Positions 1-5,340 of a stretch of DNA of 6,147 nucleotides are shown here, piece by piece. How positions within the stretch are numbered: the stretch's first letter is position 1; every line of letters starts with the position of its first letter. The notes beneath the pieces were generated by a model. It was not told where the DNA came from. It worked only from the letters and a program-made list of their open reading frames with translations, and searched no databases. The stretch covers positions 1-6,147 of the forward strand of contig SKYG01000016.1 of assembly GCA_007128045.1 (NCBI GenBank). The letters run 5' to 3'. Source of the stretch: Bacteroidales bacterium. Its GTDB lineage: Bacteria; Bacteroidota; Bacteroidia; Bacteroidales; UBA7960. A program made the translations under genes and the position numbers.

Positions 1-443
1 GATCGGATGGTTTCCTTGATAGATTCCAGAGAGATGGTGGTAAAATACTCTTGATTCACTTCCATTAATGGTGCTAATCCGCATGCTCCAATACAAGAAA
101 CAACTTCGAGGCTGAACAGCCCTTCTTTATCAGTTTCTCCAGTTTTGATCTTTAGCAGCTTTTCCAGTTCGTGCAATATGGTTCCTGCACCAGCCACATG
201 ACATGCGGTACCATGGCACAGGCGTATGTGATAACGCCCGACCGGACCGAAGCGAAAATTGTCATAAAAAGTAGCAACACCGTAAATCTTATTTATGCTG
301 ATACCCAAATAAGAAGCTACTTGCCTGATCAGCTCTTCAGATAAATATCCATAGGTTACCTGAATCTGTTGAAGCAAAGGAATCAGATCCTCACGCTGTC
401 GATTGGGAAATTTTTCAAATATATGTTGCGGGTCAGGCTTCAT
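1..443 (-). CDS. nuoE: NuoE/HydC-family thioredoxin-like [2Fe-2S] subunit of an NADH dehydrogenase or NAD-linked hydrogenase (partial, 3' end outside window)
   Basis: Reading leftward from an ATG at 443, the frame stays open to the window edge (147 complete codons). An N-terminal helical segment (about residues 8-60, with YGYLSEE and the family signature YGVATFY at 54-60) precedes a thioredoxin-like ferredoxin domain. The four [2Fe-2S] ligands are visible as C76-x4-C81 and C117-x3-C121, in the contexts CHGTACH and CIGACGLAP. Family members are about 150-170 residues, so only a few C-terminal residues should be missing. In complex I (NuoE) or in HydABC-type hydrogenases (HydC), this subunit sits next to the flavin/NADH-binding NuoF/HydB subunit in the cytoplasm and carries electrons. 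The sequence alone does not separate NuoE from HydC. The divergent HydS-like operon favours HydC, as an inference. There is no Shine-Dalgarno sequence and no in-frame ATG close upstream. Confidence 0.93.
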   Translation of the reverse strand, partial: MKPDPQHIFEKFPNRQREDLIPLLQQIQVTYGYLSEELIRQVASYLGISINKIYGVATFYDNFRFGPVGRYHIRLCHGTACHVAGAGTILHELEKLLKIKTGETDKEGLFSLEVVSCIGACGLAPLMEVNQEYFTTISLESIKETIR

Positions 444-551
444 ACAGGGTAAGTTGATATTAATTTCACAATAGTTGACTCTATGAGATGTTTAATTGCC
501 ATGAGTTATAGAAATTCATTGACTTATAGGCTATAGGACATTGCATCTATC

Positions 552-563
552 GCAACAAAAATA
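552..563 (-). promoter_or_regulatory. Candidate -7 promoter element for the divergent NuoE/HydC gene
   Basis: On the minus strand this reads TATTTTTGTTGC, whose first eight bases match the Bacteroidota -7 consensus TAnnTTTG. It lies about 110 bases before the ATG at 443. No clear -33 TTTG/TTG element is seen at the expected distance upstream, so the call rests on the -7 match and on the identical string in the opposite promoter (703-714). Confidence 0.42.
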
Positions 564-628
564 AATAAAAAAGATCAGACTGCCAGATATATTCACGATT
601 AATGATGACCTGAGGTGCTTTAATGTTA

Positions 629-645
629 TTAAGATTAAGTCTTAA
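629..645. promoter_or_regulatory. Small dyad in the divergent intergenic region
   Basis: TTAAGA (629-634) and TCTTAA (640-645) are perfect inverted repeats separated by five bases. The inner 635-645 is itself an 11-base palindrome with a single central base (TTAAG-T-CTTAA). It lies between the two divergent promoter candidates. It could be a regulator site, but A/T-rich DNA makes such dyads fairly often and no known regulator consensus is recognised. Confidence 0.2.
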
Positions 646-692
646 AAGGATAGATTGCATAAAGATGTTAAGCAATTAACTGATTTTTTCAA

Positions 693-714
693 TAGCTTTG
701 AGTATTTTTGTTGC
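693..714 (+). promoter_or_regulatory. Candidate promoter (-7 region) of the ferredoxin-HydS-phosphatase operon
   Basis: Two overlapping choices match the Bacteroidota -7 consensus TAnnTTTG: TAGCTTTG at 693-700 and TATTTTTG at 703-710. The second is followed by TTGC, so 703-714 is identical to the minus-strand element at 563-552. Transcription would start near 716, leaving a leader of about 30 bases before the ATG at 745. No good -33 element is visible. The position argues that translation does not begin upstream at 655. Confidence 0.45.
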
Positions 715-720
715 AACAAA
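707..720. promoter_or_regulatory. Perfect 14-bp palindrome over the -7 box and start site: candidate operator
   Basis: TTTGTTG at 707-713 is followed directly by its exact complement CAACAAA at 714-720. The palindrome begins inside the TTTG of the -7 box and covers the expected transcription start, where a bound repressor would block initiation. Half of it (GCAACAAA) recurs at 552-559 over the opposite promoter. It does not match the Rex or FNR consensus. The regulator is unknown. Confidence 0.4.
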
Positions 721-744
721 CTGACATTGAACAAAGCGCCCATT

Positions 745-996
745 ATGAACAAACCATTGGTTGAGATTACCATCTGTATGGGTAGTAGTTGCTTTTCAAG
801 GGGCAATAAACGCCTTTTACAGGTTGTACAAGATTATCTGAAAGAAAAAGGATTGTCTGATTCGGTGGTTTTCAAGGGTTCGCATTGCATGGCTTTCTGC
901 GATAAGGGCCCGATTCTTAAAATTGACGGGAAAGTATATCAACATATAGACAATACAAAGGTAAGCGAGATACTCGAAGCTTATTTTTCATCATAA
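745..996 (+). CDS. Small thioredoxin-like [2Fe-2S] ferredoxin (NuoE C-terminal-domain type)
   Basis: This encodes an 83-residue soluble protein consisting of a single thioredoxin-like ferredoxin domain. Ligands C11-x4-C16 (TICMGSSC) and C48-x3-C52 (HCMAFC) have the same spacing pattern as the NuoE C-terminal domain, but the N-terminal helical region of NuoE is absent. It probably passes single electrons between partners, with the HydS-like protein encoded 13 bases downstream as the obvious candidate. Similar stand-alone ferredoxins are found beside HydS and HydABC genes in anaerobes. The frame extends upstream to a TTG at 655. The ATG at 745 is preferred because the fold starts there and because the promoter candidates at 693-714 lie inside the longer version. 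No Shine-Dalgarno sequence is visible. Confidence 0.88.
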   Translation: MNKPLVEITICMGSSCFSRGNKRLLQVVQDYLKEKGLSDSVVFKGSHCMAFCDKGPILKIDGKVYQHIDNTKVSEILEAYFSS

Positions 997-1009
997 TGCA
1001 TGAGCTGTT

Positions 1010-2863
1010 ATGCGTATAATTCATATTGACAATCAGTTATGTACACAGTCATATGCCTGCATCAGAGAATGTCCGGTAAAAGCCATCTCAGTGACTAGTG
1101 ATGATGGCATGCCTGCTGTCAATCATGATCGCTGCATTGGCTGTGGAAGCTGTATCAATGTATGTGGTTCTTCAGCAATTATCAATCAGAGCGCCGTTGA
1201 CGCCACCATTGATCTGATCAAATCAGAACATAAAGTAGCGGCCATTATTGATCCCACTATAAGTGGCGAATTCCCTGATATCCTTGACTATAGAAAGTTC
1301 GTAGAAATGATCCGGTCACTTGGATTCGATTATGTGAATGAGGTGTCTTTTGGCGTAGACCTGGTGGCGAAAAAATACAGAGAGCTTTTCGGGAATTTTA
1401 AAGGCAAATACTACATCATGGCCAATTGTCCGAGTGTGGTAAGCTATATTGAAAAATTTCACCCCGACCTGATCGATAATCTGGCGCCAATTGTCACTCC
1501 TATGACTGCCATGGCTAAAGTGGTACGGGCTGCCTATGGCGACGACCTGAAGGTGGTATATGTAGGTCCATGCCTGTCGGCAAAATATGAGGCTACATTA
1601 CATGCGAACGATGGTAAGGTCGATGCAGTACTCACGTTTCTCGGGCTAAGAAAGATGTTTGAGCTCTACCAGATAAAAGAATCAAAAGTTGAGTATTCAG
1701 AATTTGATCCCCCGATAGGCAATCTGGGTTCACTATACCCTCTGAGCCGGGGACTGTTATATGCCGGTGGATTACAGGATGACCTTCTTAAAGGTAATGT
1801 GATCACTGTGGAGGGAAAAGAGAATATGATTGAATCACTTGAAGAGTTCGACCGGTATACAGAAAACATAAAACAACATTTCAATATCTTTTATGATGAA
1901 GGCTGTTTGATGGGTCCAGGAACGACCGACAAATCATTGAAATTTCTGAGGAGGACGATGGTTGTTGACTATGCCAAAAAGCGCCTGTCTGATTTTGATC
2001 AGGCACAGTGGGAAAAAGAAATGAAAAAATATGGCGACATAAGTCTAGGCAGAGAATTTAAACGAGATGACCAGCGGTTGCCTGTTCCTGACAGTGACAG
2101 GATTGAAGAAATACTGAAAAGCATTGGAAAAGACGCCAACCAAATGGCATCGTGCAATGCCTGTGGATTCAGAAGTTGCAAGGATTTTGCAATTTCTGTC
2201 AGTCAAGGCCTCATCAAACCAGATATATGTCTGACCTACTCACTAAAAAGCAAACAGGATTATATCCGGACACTAAAGAACAACAACAACAAACTTAAGA
2301 AGCAACAGGAGGAATTGATAGAGTCAGACAAGGCGTTACAACGTGAGAATAAAAAGCTGAAGATGTCGTTGGACACAACTTCTGCCCTGTTGCAAAACCT
2401 TCCATCGGCAGCAGTTATCGTTGACGATAAATTAAAGGTTGTTGAGTCAAACCAAAGCTTTGTCAAGGTATTGGGAGAAGACGCCCAACTTATTAATGAT
2501 GTCATTCCCGGTTTGATCGGGGCAGACCTCAAAACTCTTTTGCCATTTAGTATTTACAATCTCTTTACATATGTTCTTGAAAATGATGAACATGTAATTG
2601 GCAAGGATGTAAACCATGGTGATAGTTTGCTGAATGTGAGCATTTATTCCCTGAAACCAAACAAGATTGTTGGCGCTGTTTTCCGAGACATGTATGTGGC
2701 TGAGGTACGGCAGGAAGAGATCGTTAACAGGGTTACCGACGTAATTGATGAAAACCTGAAGATGGTGCAGAATATCGCGCTCCTGCTGGGTGAAGGCGCA
2801 AGTACTACCGAAAAAATGCTTAACTCCATCATCGAAACATATAACAAGATAAAGAAACCCTGA
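1010..2863 (+). CDS. Sensory-type [FeFe]-hydrogenase-like protein with ferredoxin, H-cluster, FeS and PAS domains (HydS-like)
   Basis: This is a 617-residue cytoplasmic multidomain protein. Residues 1-55 form a 2[4Fe-4S] ferredoxin domain with C11, C17, C21 and C42-x2-C45-x2-C48-x3-C52; the expected second cysteine of the first motif is S14. Residues about 75-330 form the [FeFe]-hydrogenase large-subunit domain. Its three H-cluster motifs are altered: MANCPSV (137-143), GPCLSAKYE (186-194) and FYDEGCLMGPG (294-304). A four-cysteine FeS domain of the RnfB/corrinoid-protein type follows (C382-x2-C385-x4-C390-x16-C407). A predicted coiled coil spans about 412-455, a PAS domain about 455-563, and a helical tail 564-617. 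Hydrogenases of this layout (group C, HydS) are regarded as H2 or redox sensors. Loss of the proton-transfer cysteine and other active-site residues makes productive catalysis unlikely. Co-transcription with a phosphatase suggests signalling by PAS-mediated contact. Confidence 0.9.
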   Translation: MRIIHIDNQLCTQSYACIRECPVKAISVTSDDGMPAVNHDRCIGCGSCINVCGSSAIINQSAVDATIDLIKSEHKVAAIIDPTISGEFPDILDYRKFVEMIRSLGFDYVNEVSFGVDLVAKKYRELFGNFKGKYYIMANCPSVVSYIEKFHPDLIDNLAPIVTPMTAMAKVVRAAYGDDLKVVYVGPCLSAKYEATLHANDGKVDAVLTFLGLRKMFELYQIKESKVEYSEFDPPIGNLGSLYPLSRGLLYAGGLQDDLLKGNVITVEGKENMIESLEEFDRYTENIKQHFNIFYDEGCLMGPGTTDKSLKFLRRTMVVDYAKKRLSDFDQAQWEKEMKKYGDISLGREFKRDDQRLPVPDSDRIEEILKSIGKDANQMASCNACGFRSCKDFAISVSQGLIKPDICLTYSLKSKQDYIRTLKNNNNKLKKQQEELIESDKALQRENKKLKMSLDTTSALLQNLPSAAVIVDDKLKVVESNQSFVKVLGEDAQLINDVIPGLIGADLKTLLPFSIYNLFTYVLENDEHVIGKDVNHGDSLLNVSIYSLKPNKIVGAVFRDMYVAEVRQEEIVNRVTDVIDENLKMVQNIALLLGEGASTTEKMLNSIIETYNKIKKP

Positions 2864-2870
2864 CTTAATT

Positions 2871-4058
2871 ATGAATGAGCTTTTTTATATTGAGGTTGGC
2901 TCATTACAAAAGAGTCATGCCGGTGAACGAATATGTGGCGATGTCTTTGTTTCACAAAAAGTCAAGGAAGAGAAAAGGACAGTCGTCGTATTGTCTGATG
3001 GGATGGGACATGGCGTTAAAGCAAATTTGCTGGCCACCCTTACGGCTACCATGGCATTAAATTTTACCAGAGAACACAAAGATGCCAAAAAGATCGCAGA
3101 GATTATCATGAAAACCTTGCCAATATGCAGCGAGCGCAAGGTGAGCTATGCAACTTTTACGATTGTTGATATTGAAGATGACGGCCAGACGACCATCCTT
3201 AATTATGACAACCCTGATTGTATTATTCTCAGGGGACAGGAAATCTATCATCCTGAGTGGCATACTATGTTGCTTGATACCACCAATGAGCAGGAAAAAG
3301 AAATCAAAGCGTGTACGTTTAAAGCCCAAAAGGAAGACCGGATTATCATGATGAGTGATGGTATCTCACAATCAGGTCTTGGAAGAGGCACATACCTCCT
3401 GGGCTGGGGTGTTGAAGATGTTACTGGCCTGGTGCTTAAGATGGTTCAGGAGCAGCCGGAAATATCCGCTTCGAAGCTTTCAACCATGATTGTCAATAAA
3501 GCGCATGCCAATGATGGCTACCAGGCCAAAGATGATATGAGTTGTGTTACGATCTATTTCAGGGAACCCAGAAGGCTGTTGCTTTGTTCCGGACCTCCGT
3601 TCGAGCGAAGCAAGGACAAGAAGCTTGCTGAGGTGGTGCAGTCATTTTCGGGTAAAAAACTGATTTGCGGTGGCACCACCGCTGATATCGTAGCACGTGA
3701 GCTGGGCTTATCTATAAAAGACTCCCTTGAATTTGATGACCCGGACCTGCCTCCGATATCGCATATGGAGGGTGTAGACCTGGTTACAGAGGGCATTTTG
3801 ACACTAAGCAAGGTGTCTCAGACTCTGGAGAAATATTCTGCCAGGTCTACGGACCTGGGTAAAGGCCCTGCCGATCGTATCGTAAAGATGTTCCTTGAAA
3901 GTGACGAGATAAATTTCTGGGTTGGTACAGCTGTCAATGTGGCTCATCAGGACCCAAACCTGCCAGTAGAGCTGGAGATAAGGCGTACGGTGGTAAAAAA
4001 GATCGCACGGATGCTGGAGAAAAAGCTTCTGAAAGAGGTTACCCTGCACTTTATATAA
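2871..4058 (+). CDS. SpoIIE-family (PP2C-type) serine/threonine protein phosphatase with extra C-terminal domain
   Basis: This encodes a 395-residue soluble protein with no membrane segments. Residues 1-230 are the SpoIIE/PP2C catalytic domain. The expected acidic metal-binding motifs are present: CGD at 22-24, SDGMGHG at 42-48 (D43), SDGI at 162-165 (D163) and KDDMS at 220-224 (D221, D222). It should therefore be an active metal-dependent phosphatase that removes phosphate from serine or threonine of a partner protein. Residues about 231-395 form a second domain, starting at EPRRLLL, with conserved-looking blocks CGGTTADIVAREL (266-278), EGVDLVTEGILTL (300-312) and GTAVNVAHQDPNLP (352-365). 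I cannot assign its function. The start lies 7 bases after the HydS-like stop, so the two are almost certainly co-transcribed. No anti-sigma factor, antagonist or kinase gene is in view, so the substrate is unknown. Confidence 0.9.
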   Translation: MNELFYIEVGSLQKSHAGERICGDVFVSQKVKEEKRTVVVLSDGMGHGVKANLLATLTATMALNFTREHKDAKKIAEIIMKTLPICSERKVSYATFTIVDIEDDGQTTILNYDNPDCIILRGQEIYHPEWHTMLLDTTNEQEKEIKACTFKAQKEDRIIMMSDGISQSGLGRGTYLLGWGVEDVTGLVLKMVQEQPEISASKLSTMIVNKAHANDGYQAKDDMSCVTIYFREPRRLLLCSGPPFERSKDKKLAEVVQSFSGKKLICGGTTADIVARELGLSIKDSLEFDDPDLPPISHMEGVDLVTEGILTLSKVSQTLEKYSARSTDLGKGPADRIVKMFLESDEINFWVGTAVNVAHQDPNLPVELEIRRTVVKKIARMLEKKLLKEVTLHFI

Positions 4059-4060
4059 TC

Positions 4061-4178
4061 TAACCTGCATAATTCAGGCCATCTGCCGCGTTGCGAAAGC
4101 CTTGAAATAGAATACTATGTCTGCGGCTTCCGACGCCTTGCATCTGACCAGATTATAATGCCTGAATAATGCAGGCTA
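4061..4178. repeat. REP-like double-hairpin intergenic element
   Basis: Two 19-base arms (4061-4079 and 4160-4178) are inverted repeats with 17 of 19 positions matching. Each arm is also a small hairpin by itself (CCTG, seven bases, CAGG), so the cores match as direct repeats too (13 of 15). The inner part can fold further: CATCTG (4080-4085) with CAGAT (4149-4153), CGAAAGCC (4094-4101) with GGCTTCCG (4125-4132, one mismatch), and ATAG-AATA-CTAT (4107-4118) near the centre. It begins three bases after the phosphatase stop. This resembles a REP/BIME or small non-autonomous element. It may also work as a 3'-end RNA structure, but no U-rich tail follows directly, so it is not a classic terminator. 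Confidence 0.55.
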
Positions 4179-4197
4179 ACGGCTCAAATTATTGTAG

Positions 4198-4205
4198 TAT
4201 TTTTG
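4198..4205 (+). promoter_or_regulatory. Candidate -7 promoter element of ribD
   Basis: TATTTTTG matches the Bacteroidota consensus TAnnTTTG and lies 21 bases before the preferred ribD ATG. This would give a leader of about 15 bases. No clear -33 element is seen. It shares only the eight-base box, not the following TTGC, with the two promoters near 552-714. Confidence 0.4.
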
Positions 4206-4208
4206 CCT

Positions 4209-4220
4209 GCTGTAAACAGC
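4209..4220. repeat. Perfect short inverted repeat in the ribD leader
   Basis: GCTGT (4209-4213), two bases, then ACAGC (4216-4220). It lies between the -7 box and the ATG at 4227. It could be an operator half-site pair; the two-base loop is too tight for a normal RNA hairpin of full stem length. It may be chance. Confidence 0.25.
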
Positions 4221-4226
4221 GGACCC

Positions 4227-5279
4227 ATGAACACCGATAATTTATATATGCAACGTTGCCTTGACCTGGCAATGAATGGATTGGGCCAGGTAGCTCCAAA
4301 CCCCATGGTAGGCTGCGTTATTGTATATGAGCAGACAGTAATTGGTGAAGGCTACCATAAATATGCCGGAGAGGCACATGCTGAAGTCAATGCCATTGCG
4401 TCGGTGGCTAATCAAGAACTTCTTAAAGAGTCTGTGTTGTATGTCAACCTGGAACCTTGTGCACACTATGGTAAAACACCCCCCTGCACCAACCTGATTG
4501 TCGACATGGGCATCCCGAAAGTTGTGATCGGAACCCAGGACCCATTTCCTGATGTATCAGGTAAAGGAGTAGGGATACTTCGCAGCGCAGGATGCGAAGT
4601 AGTTGAGGGTGTGCTCTTCGAAGAATCCAGACATCTGAACAGACGTTTTTTTACCTTTCATGAAAAGAAGCGGCCTTATATAATTCTTAAATGGGCACAA
4701 ACAGCTGATGGCTATATAGACATCCTGAGACACCCCGAAGCAGAAAACCGCCCAACCTGGATCACCAGTGAAAAACTTCGATTGCTTGTACATAAATGGC
4801 GGGCTGAAGAACCAGCTATCATGACAGGTACCAACACCGCACTCCTGGATAATCCCCACCTAAATATCCGCGACTGGCACGGTAAACAACCTGTCAGAAT
4901 CGTACTCGACAGATCCTGCAGACTACCCGCATCGCTGCATGTTTTCGACAATTCACAACAAACCATCATCTTTAATACATTAAAAGATGAAACCAAGGGG
5001 TTGAATCAATGGATAAGAATACCCTTCGACGACTCAGTGCTTTTGCATATGATGAATACATTGTACAAGCTGAATATTCAATCTGTATTCGTAGAAGGTG
5101 GAAGACAACTATTACAGTCATTCATAGATCATAAGCTGTGGGATGAGGCCAGGGTGTTTATCGGACAACAAACCTTCGGAAATGGCTGCCCTGCTCCGTC
5201 GATAAACAAATTATCCCCTTTGCCAATCAATTTGGGAGATGAACAATTTTTTCTCTACACGAACATGACATGCCCATAA
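4227..5279 (+). CDS. ribD: Bifunctional riboflavin biosynthesis protein RibD (deaminase/reductase)
   Basis: This encodes 350 residues, the normal length for RibD. Residues about 5-140 form the cytidine-deaminase-like domain, with the zinc and catalytic residues H51-A52-E53 (GEAHAEVNAI) and C78/C87 (EPCAHYGKTPPC), preceded by the substrate-loop motif APNPMVG. It deaminates 2,5-diamino-6-ribosylamino-pyrimidinone 5'-phosphate. Residues about 148-350 form the RibD_C reductase domain (KWAQTADGYI at 155-164, WITS near 178, TGTNTALLDNP near 200, EGGRQLL near 290), which reduces the ribosyl side chain with NADPH. The enzyme is cytoplasmic and acts in the second and third steps of the pathway from GTP to riboflavin. 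The frame opens at a TTG at 4203, but that codon overlaps the -7 box, so the ATG at 4227 is chosen. No FMN riboswitch is seen upstream. Confidence 0.95.
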   Translation: MNTDNLYMQRCLDLAMNGLGQVAPNPMVGCVIVYEQTVIGEGYHKYAGEAHAEVNAIASVANQELLKESVLYVNLEPCAHYGKTPPCTNLIVDMGIPKVVIGTQDPFPDVSGKGVGILRSAGCEVVEGVLFEESRHLNRRFFTFHEKKRPYIILKWAQTADGYIDILRHPEAENRPTWITSEKLRLLVHKWRAEEPAIMTGTNTALLDNPHLNIRDWHGKQPVRIVLDRSCRLPASLHVFDNSQQTIIFNTLKDETKGLNQWIRIPFDDSVLLHMMNTLYKLNIQSVFVEGGRQLLQSFIDHKLWDEARVFIGQQTFGNGCPAPSINKLSPLPINLGDEQFFLYTNMTCP

Positions 5280-5298
5280 CAACCGGTCGAAGGTCATT

Positions 5299-5330
5299 TC
5301 AACAATTCAACAATTCAACAACTCAACAAC
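5299..5330. repeat. Four tandem copies of an 8-bp unit TCAACAAY
   Basis: Units at 5299-5306, 5307-5314, 5315-5322 and 5323-5330 are TCAACAAT, TCAACAAT, TCAACAAC and TCAACAAC, and a partial echo (CCAAC) follows. They fill most of the 61-base gap between ribD and the transporter gene and end ten bases before the transporter ATG. Such microsatellites are prone to slippage. They are outside any coding frame, so a change in number would alter only spacing. Confidence 0.75.
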
Positions 5331-5340
5331 CCAACTCCCC

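Noticed and set aside
655..744. Upstream extension of the small ferredoxin from a TTG at 655 (30 extra residues)
   Set aside because: The extra residues do not belong to the ferredoxin fold, and the promoter candidates and palindrome at 693-720 fall inside them. The ATG at 745 gives a normal-sized protein.
1666..2847. Minus-strand open frames inside the HydS-like gene
   Set aside because: They are antisense shadows of a clear coding gene, with low-complexity serine/leucine-rich products and no recognisable domain.
1010..2863. Annotation as a catalytic H2-producing [FeFe] hydrogenase
   Set aside because: The proton-transfer cysteine, the lysine of the second motif and one cubane ligand are replaced, and a PAS domain is attached. 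A sensory role fits better.
4061..4178. Classic rho-independent terminator after the phosphatase
   Set aside because: The stem is long and broken, and no run of U follows the right arm directly. It is listed as a repeat instead.
4203..4226. Upstream TTG start for ribD
   Set aside because: The TTG overlaps the TATTTTTG -7 box, and RibD homology begins right after the ATG at 4227.
4179..4226. FMN riboswitch before ribD
   Set aside because: The space is too short and shows none of the multi-helix conserved sequences of that riboswitch.
5299..5330. CRISPR-like array
   Set aside because: The units are 8 bases long and directly adjacent, with no spacers; this is a microsatellite.
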